From contig SKGA01000002.1 in assembly GCA_007117735.1 (NCBI GenBank), positions 1 through 42,744 of the forward strand: a DNA stretch of 42,744 bases. Reading direction: 5' to 3'. Below, piece by piece: positions 1 to 7,471 of this stretch. The notes beneath the pieces were generated by a model. The model did no database searches. It was given only the letters and a program-made list of their open reading frames with translations, and had not been told where the DNA came from. Every line of letters starts with the position of its first letter. Positions within the stretch are counted from its first letter, which is position 1. The translations under genes were made by a program, and so were the position numbers. The stretch is from Candidatus Woesearchaeota archaeon (lineage in GTDB: Archaea; Nanobdellota; Nanobdellia; Woesearchaeales; SKGA01).

Positions 1-17
1 AGTATCTAAATATTCTT

Positions 18-43
18 CTTAAGAATCTTAAGGAAGTCTTAAG
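18..43. repeat. Three phased CTTAAG palindromes
   Basis: The 6-bp palindrome CTTAAG occurs at 18-23, 27-32 and 38-43, so the copies start 9 and 11 bp apart, about one helical turn. The array lies just beyond the 3' end of the minus-strand tRNA-Gly. It could be a binding site for a dimeric regulator of a gene to the left, or part of tRNA 3' processing or termination. No function can be assigned. Confidence 0.4.
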
Positions 44-56
44 GTTTAAAGAAATA

Positions 57-127
57 TGCACCGGCCGGGATTTGAACCCGGACCGACGGCTTGGAAGGCC
101 GCAATCCTACCATTAGACTACCGGTGC
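57..127 (-). tRNA. tRNA-Gly (anticodon TCC)
   Basis: Read on the minus strand, this forms a full cloverleaf. The 7-bp acceptor stem GCACCGG pairs with CCGGTGC. The anticodon stem GCGGC/GCCGT carries loop CTTCCAA, giving anticodon TCC, which reads GGA glycine codons. The T arm is CCGGG-TTCAAAT-CCCGG, and the discriminator is A. CCA is not encoded, so it must be added after transcription. The RNA is 71 nt with no intron. Confidence 0.96.
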
Positions 128-205
128 TAGTAAACAAAAGAAAGCAGAACTTTATTTATAAACATTATGTTTCTTTTTCTTTCTTAAACCATTTTTCGAA
201 TAAAC

Positions 206-213
206 TTTATATA
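206..213 (+). promoter_or_regulatory. TATA box for the PIG-L gene
   Basis: TTTATATA starts 29 nt before the ATG at 235. In archaea transcription starts about 25 nt past the box, so the mRNA would be nearly leaderless. The same spacing recurs at many genes here and supports taking 235 as the start rather than in-frame codons inside the tRNA. Confidence 0.6.
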
Positions 214-234
214 TTACTGCTTTTTAGAGACAGT

Positions 235-885
235 ATGAATATTCTTGTTGTTGTTGCACATAGCGATGATCAAATATTGGGGGTTGGCGGAACTATTGCT
301 CGCTATCTTGATCAAGGTCATACGGTGAAAACAATAATTTGTACTGATGGCGAGCTTACTCATCCTCATTTTAAAAAAGAAGTTATTAAAGATATTCGAA
401 GAAAAGAGAGTGAAAAAGCTGATGAGTTCTTAGGTGGGGATGGTGTCTTGTTTATGGGTCTTAGTGAGGGAAAACTTATTTCTCTTCTAAAAAAGAAAAC
501 TCCTCCTCCTTTTCTTGCAGATATGCTCTCTTCATTCAAACCAGATTTGATTTTTACTCATGCGCTTGATGAAGCTCATCCTGAGCATATTGCAGTGGCT
601 CAATATGTTTTATCTACTTATGATTCTGCACCTGCTTCTCTTAAGAAAAAATTAGCAGTGTATAGCTTTGGTGTTTGGCGGCTTGTTAAATGGAAACAAC
701 GAAACACTCCTCGAATGGTTGTTGATATCTCTTCCTATTTTACAAAAAAAATTCAGGCAATTCGTCTGTTTAAAAGTCAAAAATTAGCAATGTTTACTTT
801 AATTGCTTCAGTTTATATTAAAGCGATAACTAGCGGTTTTCGTTATCAAAAAAACTTTGTGGAGGTTTTTTATAAATTACGATGA
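235..885 (+). CDS. PIG-L/LmbE-family zinc-dependent N-deacetylase
   Basis: This 216-residue protein is of the PIG-L/LmbE fold, whose members remove the N-acetyl group from GlcNAc-type sugars (GPI, mycothiol, bacillithiol and lincomycin pathways). Residues 8-16 read AHSDDQILG, the metal/catalytic AHPDDE motif with Q in place of the usual final E. The second histidine motif is HALDEAHPEH near residue 110. Length is normal for the family. The start is set by a TATA box 29 nt upstream. The stop overlaps the next gene by 4 nt (ATGA), so it is probably coupled to the glycosyltransferase. The same gene pair occurs in GPI (PIG-A/PIG-L) and bacillithiol (BshA/BshB) synthesis. The substrate here is unknown. 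Confidence 0.85.
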   Translation: MNILVVVAHSDDQILGVGGTIARYLDQGHTVKTIICTDGELTHPHFKKEVIKDIRRKESEKADEFLGGDGVLFMGLSEGKLISLLKKKTPPPFLADMLSSFKPDLIFTHALDEAHPEHIAVAQYVLSTYDSAPASLKKKLAVYSFGVWRLVKWKQRNTPRMVVDISSYFTKKIQAIRLFKSQKLAMFTLIASVYIKAITSGFRYQKNFVEVFYKLR

Positions 886-2030
886 AAAAACAACGTTTAC
901 TTATTGCAACGGATACCTTTCTTCCTCGAAAAGATGGCGTTTCTCGTTTTCTTCAAGGATTGCTTCCTCTTCTTACACAACATTTTGAAGTTACTCTTGT
1001 TTGTCCACATCATCAACACATTCCTCCTTTTCAAGATGTCACTATTAAAACAATCAAAAATACCTCTTTTAAGATAAATGATATGTTTATTCCTTATTTT
1101 TCTTATTTTACTATTCGAAAATTGGTTAAACAATCAGATATTGTCTTTACACAAACTCTTGGTCCTATAGGTGCGAGTGCTTTACTTTCTGGTCGTTATG
1201 CTCGAAAAAAGGTTGTTAGTTTTGTTCACAGTTTAGACTGGGAGCTTGCTAAACGTTCGTTGAGTACTTCTTGGTTTAGAAAACCCTTTTATTTTTTTGC
1301 AAAATGGTTTGCAAAATTTTGTTACTCTCGATCATCGCATCTTATTGTTCCTTCAGAATCAATAGGAGATATTTTTACTTGGAAAAAGATTTATACTCCT
1401 CGCTCAATTGTTCATTTAGGAGTTCAAACTTCCAAATTTCAACCTTCTTCCTCTGAGAAAGTTAGAGAGTTGAAACAGCGTTTAGGAATTTCTCTTGCAG
1501 ATACTGTTATAGGTTATCACGGAAGAATTTCTCCAGAAAAGGATCTTCCTACTCTTGTTCGTGCATTTATTACGTTAAGAAAAAAATATCCTCATGTAAA
1601 GTTATTGCTACTTGGAAGCGGAGTAGCTTCTTTAGAAAAACAATTAAAAAAACATAAAGGGGTCATTCTTCATCCTGCAGTCTCTCATGTTCAAGATTTT
1701 CTTTCCTGTATGGATATGTATGTGCTTCCTTCACTAACAGAAACTACTTCTTTATCGGTTCTTGAAGCAATGGCGATGGGATTGCCTGTTGTTTCAACAC
1801 CTGTTGGTTTTGTTAAGGATTATATTCGTTCAGGAAAAAATGGTTTGTTTATGAAACCTTCGCAAAGTCGTTCGTTAGTATATCAACTTGAAAAGTATTT
1901 AAAGGATGATTCTTTTCGAAAACAGGTTGGTGCGCAAGCAAGAAAAACGGTCAATGAACGATTTGATTGGGATCGTAGTGCGAAGGAATTAGTAGAGGTG
2001 TTACTCAATTTTGAAAAGAAAAATCATTAA
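882..2030 (+). CDS. GT4-family glycosyltransferase
   Basis: A 382-residue GT-B glycosyltransferase of family GT4 (glycosyl transferases group 1). The N-terminal acceptor half holds FLPRKDGVSRFLQGL near residue 14. The C-terminal donor half shows GRISPEKDLPTLVRAF near residue 213 and the nucleotide-sugar segment TETTSLSVLEAMAMGLPVV near residue 285, with the EX7E-like arrangement reduced on its first side. No signal peptide is seen, so it probably acts at the cytoplasmic membrane face. The start overlaps the deacetylase stop by 4 nt, and its 3' end overlaps the next gene by 20 nt. Pairing with a PIG-L deacetylase suggests GlcNAc transfer, but that is inference. Confidence 0.88.
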   Translation: MKKQRLLIATDTFLPRKDGVSRFLQGLLPLLTQHFEVTLVCPHHQHIPPFQDVTIKTIKNTSFKINDMFIPYFSYFTIRKLVKQSDIVFTQTLGPIGASALLSGRYARKKVVSFVHSLDWELAKRSLSTSWFRKPFYFFAKWFAKFCYSRSSHLIVPSESIGDIFTWKKIYTPRSIVHLGVQTSKFQPSSSEKVRELKQRLGISLADTVIGYHGRISPEKDLPTLVRAFITLRKKYPHVKLLLLGSGVASLEKQLKKHKGVILHPAVSHVQDFLSCMDMYVLPSLTETTSLSVLEAMAMGLPVVSTPVGFVKDYIRSGKNGLFMKPSQSRSLVYQLEKYLKDDSFRKQVGAQARKTVNERFDWDRSAKELVEVLLNFEKKNH

Positions 2031-2919
2031 ATTAGCGGAGAAAACATTAGTTGTTTCTCTTCCCTCATCTTATATTAAAGATTTTCATTTAGAAAAAGGT
2101 GCAGAGCTAGACGTATCTTTTCAAGACTCTTCTATTATTTTCTCTCCTGAATTACTTGTTCAGCCTAAAAAGACTTATGAGTTAGATGCAAAAGGTTTAT
2201 CGGAGAGGAGTTTACGTTGGATTATTTCTAGTCTTCATAAACAAGGTTATGATCAAATTATTGTTCTTCACTACACTGATGAACAACATGCTCTTCTTGA
2301 AGAATTATCTACTTCTCTTTTTATTGGCTTTATTATTAAAGAAAAGACTTCTCTTCGAATTGTTTTAGGAGAAGTTGCAAGTATTTCTCCTGATGAGTTT
2401 GACCGAACGTTTCGAAGAAGTTTTCATCATGCAAAAGATCAGTTTTCTCTTTTTCTTGAGGCTGTTGAACAAAAAGATGTTTCTTTATTTTCTCAGTTGA
2501 TTGCTGGAGAGAAAGAAAATAATAAACTTACTAATTTTTGTGAACGATTACTTAATAAAGATCTTTTTCGAAAAGAAAAAGGACATTTTTGGTATGTTCT
2601 TATTTGGAACCTTGAAAAACTTGTTGATTCGTTAAAATATATTGCTCTTCAAGAACAATTTCCTGAAGATGAGCAAACAACTCTTCTTGTTGAACAAGTT
2701 GTTTCTTTTGTTCATACGTATTTAGATTTAATTTTTTCATTTTCCTTGGAAAAGCTTTCGGAACTTTCTTTAGAAAAGAAAACTCTTGAGAAAGAAATTC
2801 TTTCCTCTTTTCACATTGATTCTGTCTATAAGCATTTTTTACATATGATTCTTTTACAATGTGCTGATTTTTCAGCATCGACACTCGCTATCCAAGAGGT
2901 GGTTGGTAATTCAATTTAA
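2011..2919 (+). CDS. AbrB-domain PhoU-like protein
   Basis: 302 residues starting at TTG (2011), preceded by an AGAGGTG site inside the upstream gene. The N-terminal ~45 residues (KLAEKTLVVSLPSSYIKD) are an AbrB/SpoVT swapped-hairpin DNA-binding domain. The rest is helical and resembles the PhoU-like half of archaeal phosphate-uptake regulators that carry this AbrB prefix. In known relatives the PhoU part interacts with phosphate transport. No pst genes are nearby, so the regulated target is unclear. It overlaps both neighbours, by 20 bp upstream and 59 bp downstream, indicating a single transcript. Confidence 0.65.
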   Translation: MKRKIIKLAEKTLVVSLPSSYIKDFHLEKGAELDVSFQDSSIIFSPELLVQPKKTYELDAKGLSERSLRWIISSLHKQGYDQIIVLHYTDEQHALLEELSTSLFIGFIIKEKTSLRIVLGEVASISPDEFDRTFRRSFHHAKDQFSLFLEAVEQKDVSLFSQLIAGEKENNKLTNFCERLLNKDLFRKEKGHFWYVLIWNLEKLVDSLKYIALQEQFPEDEQTTLLVEQVVSFVHTYLDLIFSFSLEKLSELSLEKKTLEKEILSSFHIDSVYKHFLHMILLQCADFSASTLAIQEVVGNSI

Positions 2920-5098
2920 TGCTGATGGATCTTTGGCTGTAAAAAAATCAGTGCCTCGAGATCATATTCAACTCTTTGCTCTTCTTAAAGAACTTTCTTT
3001 TCCGGTAGGAAAAAAACTATTTGTTCAATTACTTCGAGGTGAAAAAAATGCTCGAATTTCTCGACTTCAGTTAGATAAAAACGCTCATTTTGGTTGTTTA
3101 GGAGGGTATCAAGAGGAAGAATTGAATACGTTTCTTGATTTTCTTTTAGGTAAAGAATTTTTAGTGATTCAAAAACATCAAGGTAGATATCCTGTCCTTC
3201 ATTTAACTTCAAAAGGTGAGAAAGAGTTTGTTGATCGTGAGCATTCCTATAAAGTTGATGAGGTTGAATTATCGTTTCAGGCACCTTCATTGCATCAGTA
3301 CGCGGTCACACCTATTACCTCAGAACACCAGTCTCTTATGGATGTGCATGCAGATTTTCTTCAACGATTTACTGTGGAACAACAACAAGCAATTGTTGCT
3401 CTTGAAGCAAAACAACTTTGTATTGCGGGAGCGGGGAGCGGGAAAACAAGTGTTCTCACTCATAAAATTGCTTATTTAGTTAAATTTTGTAATGTTTCTC
3501 CTTCAGAAATCCTTGCGATTACGTTTACTCGAAAAGCGAAACAAGAAATGAAACATCGTCTTGAACAGTTACTGGGCTCTTCTTCTGTTCGTATTGAAAC
3601 GTTCAATAGTTTTGCTGAGAAAGAACTCCTTGCTAAAGGATTTCAATTATATGGGAAAGAAAAACAGATGGCTTCTTCTAAAGAGTTTGTTCGAATTGTT
3701 ATTTCTTCTTTACAAAAACTCGGTCAGTCTGTTGACACTTTTATGAGGCAATACTTTACAAGTAAAGAACAGAAAGGGAAAGAACCTCGAGAACTTTTTT
3801 TTAGTTTTTTATATGATTTTCGAGCAATTTTTGACGGGTATGTCCAACAACCCTCTTTTAAAGAATATATTCCTATTTTAGATAAGGCTCCTCTTACTGA
3901 AAAAATTGTTGCGACTACTATTCTTAAACTCTGCGAGGAGGTCTATCAAGCACTTCACGAGCAAGGTCTTCGAACGTATAGTAATCAATTAGTTGATGTA
4001 ACTGCTTTATATGAACAGTATCCTTCTTCTCGTCGAAATTACAAGTGGATTTTAGTTGATGAGTATCAGGATGTCAATGTTTTACAAGTACAGTTATTAG
4101 AGCAACTTGCTCCTTCTCATCTTTTTGTAGTGGGTGATCCTCGACAAAGTATTTATGCGTGGAGGGGAAGTGATCCTGAAATGATTTATCGATTTATCGC
4201 TCCTGAAACAGCAGTTTTTGAACTAACAACTAATTTTCGAAGTACTTCTCAGGTTGTTTCCTTAGCAAATGAGCTTATTAGTAATTCCTTTAAAGGTCAT
4301 AATAGTTTTGCTCCAATGACGGCGTTTGACACGAGAACAGGTCTTGTTTCCTTAGTGCGTTTTGCTACCGAGCAGACGGAAGCTATTGCGGTTGTTAGTC
4401 AGATTAAGGAATTGGCAGTGGCGAGAAATGACATTTTTGTACTTGCACGAACTAATAAAGCTCTTGATAAAATCCAGGAACAACTTGCTCGTGAACAGAT
4501 CGATTTTGTTGTTCGTACAGAAGAGAAGAAATCTGTTGATATTTCTCAACAAAAAGATAAGGTTGTACTCTCAACAGTTCATGCTGCCAAGGGTTTGGAG
4601 GCAGAAATTGTCTTTTTAGTAGGTGTTACGATGAATTTGTACCCTTGTAAGGCAAAAGATCATAGATTTGTTACGTTATTATCTACTAAGGATGATTATG
4701 ATTCTTATGAGGAAGAGCGAAGAATTTTATATGTTGCTTGTACTCGGGCTAAAAAAGAACTTCGAATGAGTTATGCTGGTTCACCTTCTCCTTTTTTTGC
4801 ACAGAATGTGCTTTCTTGTTGCACACACCGTGTTCAGGAACAACAGACTCGTATTTTTCAATCGTCTGCGCAGCGAGAGGATGTTGTTGAACAACAACGT
4901 CAAGCTCTTCGAAGATGGAGATATTTAGAAGCTCAAGAACGAGGAGTTCCTGCATACATGATTTTTAGCGATCGGGCTCTTGACCATTTATTAGAATTAC
5001 AACCGCTCACGGTTGAAGAATTAGAAGAGGTCAGCGGTTTTGGGAAAACAAAAATTGCGGAGTTTGGCAAGGATATTCTTCATATCATGTATCGTTAG
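2861..5098 (+). CDS. Superfamily I (UvrD/PcrA-type) helicase with N-terminal RQC-like and C-terminal HRDC domains
   Basis: A 745-residue SF1A helicase. Residues about 35-125 look like a RecQ C-terminal (RQC) winged helix: an FVQLLRGEKN segment, then FGCLGGYQEEEL and VLHLTSKGEKEF. The UvrD core follows, with Walker A GAGSGKTS (K195), motif Ia TFTRKAKQEM, motif II VDEYQDVN, motif III GDPRQSIYAWRG, motif IV TTNFRST, motif V HAAKGLEAE and motif VI RRILYVACTRAKK. Residues 683-745 form an HRDC domain (GVPAYMIFSD, VSGFGKTKIAEFG). RQC and HRDC normally accompany RecQ, so this is a RecQ/UvrD mosaic, probably for unwinding repair or recombination intermediates. The start is uncertain: GTG 2861, inside the upstream gene, is the longest option. 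TTG 2903 is an alternative. Confidence 0.9.
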   Translation: MLIFQHRHSLSKRWLVIQFNADGSLAVKKSVPRDHIQLFALLKELSFPVGKKLFVQLLRGEKNARISRLQLDKNAHFGCLGGYQEEELNTFLDFLLGKEFLVIQKHQGRYPVLHLTSKGEKEFVDREHSYKVDEVELSFQAPSLHQYAVTPITSEHQSLMDVHADFLQRFTVEQQQAIVALEAKQLCIAGAGSGKTSVLTHKIAYLVKFCNVSPSEILAITFTRKAKQEMKHRLEQLLGSSSVRIETFNSFAEKELLAKGFQLYGKEKQMASSKEFVRIVISSLQKLGQSVDTFMRQYFTSKEQKGKEPRELFFSFLYDFRAIFDGYVQQPSFKEYIPILDKAPLTEKIVATTILKLCEEVYQALHEQGLRTYSNQLVDVTALYEQYPSSRRNYKWILVDEYQDVNVLQVQLLEQLAPSHLFVVGDPRQSIYAWRGSDPEMIYRFIAPETAVFELTTNFRSTSQVVSLANELISNSFKGHNSFAPMTAFDTRTGLVSLVRFATEQTEAIAVVSQIKELAVARNDIFVLARTNKALDKIQEQLAREQIDFVVRTEEKKSVDISQQKDKVVLSTVHAAKGLEAEIVFLVGVTMNLYPCKAKDHRFVTLLSTKDDYDSYEEERRILYVACTRAKKELRMSYAGSPSPFFAQNVLSCCTHRVQEQQTRIFQSSAQREDVVEQQRQALRRWRYLEAQERGVPAYMIFSDRALDHLLELQPLTVEELEEVSGFGKTKIAEFGKDILHIMYR

Positions 5099-5378
5099 AC
5101 TTTTTCTCAATTTTGTGTTTTTGAAAGAAATACAACATGCAGTCAACCCCGTCAAATGTCACTTTCTTTCTTAAGTCTGCATTTCCAAATTCTACATACC
5201 AACCTGCTGCTTCTTGTACGGCACTGTTGCATACAGGGCACAGAGTGATATTTTCTCTTTTTTTTCGTTGAATTTCTTGCGTAATGACTTTTTGTAAGTT
5301 GCCTTTTTTGAGATCTTTTTCAATTAATCGAATATCTTCGATTGGGAGCTCTTCTATCCATTGTGCTAATTTATTCAT
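5085..5378 (-). CDS. Small cysteine-containing protein, possible zinc ribbon
   Basis: 97 residues from ATG 5378, which follows GGTAAAAAAAAC. The protein has a charged helical N-terminus (WIEELPIEDIRLIEKDLKKG), a CPVC knuckle near residue 53 and a lone later Cys (DGVDC), so the metal site may be incomplete or shared between subunits. It starts 7 nt after the winged-helix gene stops and is probably co-transcribed with it. Its 3' end overlaps the helicase 3' end by 14 bp on the opposite strand. I do not recognise the family. A partner or cofactor of the regulator is possible. Confidence 0.6.
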   Translation of the reverse strand: MNKLAQWIEELPIEDIRLIEKDLKKGNLQKVITQEIQRKKRENITLCPVCNSAVQEAAGWYVEFGNADLRKKVTFDGVDCMLYFFQKHKIEKKSNDT

Positions 5379-5385
5379 GTTTTTT

Positions 5386-6024
5386 TTACCTTTCCAATTC
5401 TTCAAATACACGCTCTTTTTGGAATAGTATGGTGTAGCTTTTTAATAAGTCTACATAATACTGGTCGTTTCTTTCTTTCCCCTCTTTAATTTCGTTACTT
5501 GTATGTACCCAACAATTTACTTCTTGACTGTTTTGGTGAAATGAACTGATTTCTTTTCGGTAGAATTCTAATTGTTCGGGCGTGGTAATTGCAATAAGTT
5601 CAATAGTTTTTTCTGTTGTTTTTAGTAGGGCAAACCCTTCTAGTTTCTCTAGTAAGTCTTTTTTTGTCCAAAAATAGGTTGATAATATATCGTGATGATT
5701 GGGAATTGTTGTTAATACTTGTAAGTATAGTTGTGTTAGGGGCGTGCTTGTTGCGAGGTTTGTTTGTTTGCAGGTAGTATTTGTTATGTGTATAAGTTGG
5801 ATGATTGGTTTAGCAATTTCGTATTTTTTTGCAGGTTTTCCTACTTTTTGTTCGGTAGATGTTGTCTGTTTAATAATTTCTTTTGCTTCTAAGAGTTTTA
5901 TTTGATTGAGAACGTATGGTAGGCTGACGTTTGTCGCCTTTGCAATTGCTGAAGCACTCGCTGGTTGTTTACTAATTTCTTTTAGTACTTGCATTCGAGA
6001 GGGGGTGAAAAATGTTAGCTCCAT
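5386..6024 (-). CDS. Winged-helix (ArsR/MarR-like) transcriptional regulator
   Basis: 212 residues. The N-terminal ~75 residues are a winged helix: SRMQVLKEISKQPASASAIA, then a recognition helix around NVSLPYVLNQIKLLEAKEII and a wing with KVGKPAKKYEI. The C-terminal ~120 residues are an unrecognised helical domain, perhaps for ligand binding or dimerisation. A TATA box at 6054-6047 lies 30 nt from ATG 6024, so the mRNA is probably leaderless. Palindromes in the divergent intergenic region are the obvious candidate operator for self-regulation and for control of the glycogen operon. Confidence 0.75.
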   Translation of the reverse strand: MELTFFTPSRMQVLKEISKQPASASAIAKATNVSLPYVLNQIKLLEAKEIIKQTTSTEQKVGKPAKKYEIAKPIIQLIHITNTTCKQTNLATSTPLTQLYLQVLTTIPNHHDILSTYFWTKKDLLEKLEGFALLKTTEKTIELIAITTPEQLEFYRKEISSFHQNSQEVNCWVHTSNEIKEGKERNDQYYVDLLKSYTILFQKERVFEELER

Positions 6025-6046
6025 GTATTTTTTGAAGACGTTTTTT

Positions 6047-6054
6047 TATATAAA
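6047..6054 (-). promoter_or_regulatory. TATA box of the winged-helix gene
   Basis: On the minus strand the box reads TTTATATA, with its first base 30 nt before ATG 6024. This matches the leaderless spacing seen at other genes of this window. Confidence 0.6.
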
Positions 6055-6068
6055 TGTATTCTTTTTTT

Positions 6069-6101
6069 ACTTAACTTAATAAGTTATTATGTTAGTTAAG
6101 T
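6069..6101. promoter_or_regulatory. Candidate operator between divergent regulator and glycogen operon
   Basis: A 13-bp perfect palindrome, TAATAA-G-TTATTA, lies at 6077-6089. It is enclosed by a second inverted repeat, ACTTAAC at 6069-6075 and GTTAAGT at 6095-6101. The nested dyads sit upstream of both TATA boxes, between a winged-helix gene and the glycogen operon. This is a good position for binding by the adjacent regulator. AT-rich DNA makes chance palindromes commoner, so the assignment is tentative. Confidence 0.45.
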
Positions 6102-6132
6102 TATTATTTTTTTGTATTTATAAAAGACAATC

Positions 6133-6180
6133 TTTATAAAGAATGCTTTTCTAGTTTTGTTTAGTTTGTAAAAGGGGTGA
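6133..6180 (+). promoter_or_regulatory. Promoter and Shine-Dalgarno of the glycogen operon
   Basis: TTTATAAA at 6133-6140 predicts transcription from about 6163. GGGGTGA at 6174-6180 is a good Shine-Dalgarno match 10 nt before GTG 6191. This gene is therefore translated from a short leader, and the GTG start is supported. Confidence 0.6.
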
Positions 6181-6190
6181 CAAAAAGAGA

Positions 6191-7471
6191 GTGAAAGTGC
6201 TAATGTTTGGGTGGGAATTTCCTCCATACTTTGCAGGCGGCGTTGGAATGGTGTGTTATGAATTAACAAAACAGTTATCTTCTCTTGGAGTTGAAATTAA
6301 ATATGTTATGCCTTATGCTCCAGAAACCTTGCAAAGTGACTTTCTTCAATTAGTGGATGTATCTCGAAATGTTGATACAACTCAAAATTTAGAAACATAT
6401 CAACATCTTTCTGTGACCAAAGTTCAAGGTTTGTTAACCGCATACCAAACACAGGATGAATATTTCTTACAAAAATCTTTACTTGAGCAGCGTTCTTCTA
6501 CTCTTTCGCGACCTGCCCTTCGAGATAATACTCGAAAGTTGTACGGGGATAATCTTTTAGAAGAAATGGATTTATTCAGTCAACGAGTTGCTTACTTATA
6601 CGATCAAGGACATTTTAGAGATTTTCAAGTCATTCATGCGCATGATTGGACAACTGTTCCTGCAGCAACTGTTGTGAAACGAAAATCAGGAAAACCTCTT
6701 CTTATTCACGTACATATTACAGAATTTGACAAAAATGGGGGTGCGGGAGCGAATCCTCAAATATATGAAATTGAGAGACAAGGATTTTTTGCGGCAGACG
6801 AAATATTGACAGTAAGTCAGAAAATCAAAGATACTTTAGTTTCTCATTACGGAATTGATCCTCAAAAGATTGAAGTAGTACATAATGGAAATGTAAAAAT
6901 GAACCCTGTTGTACATGCAGGAGAAGAATTTAAACAAGGACATAAAGTTGTTTCTTATCTTGGACGTGTAACTACGCAAAAAGGTCCCGAACATTTTGTG
7001 GAAATGGCTGCTCTTGTTCTCCAACATTATCCTAAAACAAAGTTTGTTATGGGTGGAACGGGTGACAAATTACAATCTTGTATTGACCGCGCTAAACAAC
7101 TTGGAATTTATGATAATTTTTATTTTCACGGGTTTTATACTCGAGAAGATGCGGACTTTTTTTATGATGTCAGCGATGTTTTTGTACTTCCAAGTCTTAG
7201 CGAACCATTTGGAGTAACTCCTTTAGAGGCGATGTGTAAGGATACGCCAACTATTGTAACAAAGCAATCAGGGGTTTCGGAAGTTCTTAAACATGTTTTT
7301 AAAGTAGATTGGTGGGATGTGCAGAAAATGGCCAGTCAAGTACTTCATTTATTAGTTAATCCGACGTTACATGGTTTGTTAAAAAAGAAAGGTAAGCAAG
7401 AAGCAGAATCTCTAGATTGGCAAAAACCTGCAAAAAAATGTATGGCTCTTTATCAGGAGGTGTCTTCGTAA
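6191..7471 (+). CDS. Glycogen-synthase-like GT-B glycosyltransferase (GT4/GT5 type)
   Basis: 426 residues starting at GTG with MKVLMFGWEFPPYFAGGVG, the glycine-rich acceptor-side loop of archaeal glycogen synthase-like enzymes. HAHDWTT near residue 152 is also typical. The donor domain shows GRVTTQKGPEHFVEMA near residue 259 and SEPFGVTPLEAMCKDTP near residue 338, the EX7E motif that contacts the nucleotide sugar. It probably adds glucose from UDP- or ADP-glucose to an alpha-glucan. It is the first gene of the operon, and its stop overlaps the next ATG by 1 nt. A different glycan product cannot be excluded, because a GT3 synthase is also present. Confidence 0.85.
   Translation: MKVLMFGWEFPPYFAGGVGMVCYELTKQLSSLGVEIKYVMPYAPETLQSDFLQLVDVSRNVDTTQNLETYQHLSVTKVQGLLTAYQTQDEYFLQKSLLEQRSSTLSRPALRDNTRKLYGDNLLEEMDLFSQRVAYLYDQGHFRDFQVIHAHDWTTVPAATVVKRKSGKPLLIHVHITEFDKNGGAGANPQIYEIERQGFFAADEILTVSQKIKDTLVSHYGIDPQKIEVVHNGNVKMNPVVHAGEEFKQGHKVVSYLGRVTTQKGPEHFVEMAALVLQHYPKTKFVMGGTGDKLQSCIDRAKQLGIYDNFYFHGFYTREDADFFYDVSDVFVLPSLSEPFGVTPLEAMCKDTPTIVTKQSGVSEVLKHVFKVDWWDVQKMASQVLHLLVNPTLHGLLKKKGKQEAESLDWQKPAKKCMALYQEVSS

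Noticed and set aside
91-234. N-terminal extension of the PIG-L protein starting inside tRNA-Gly
   Set aside because: It runs through the tRNA gene and the promoter. The AHSDD motif lies at its normal place if translation starts at 235.
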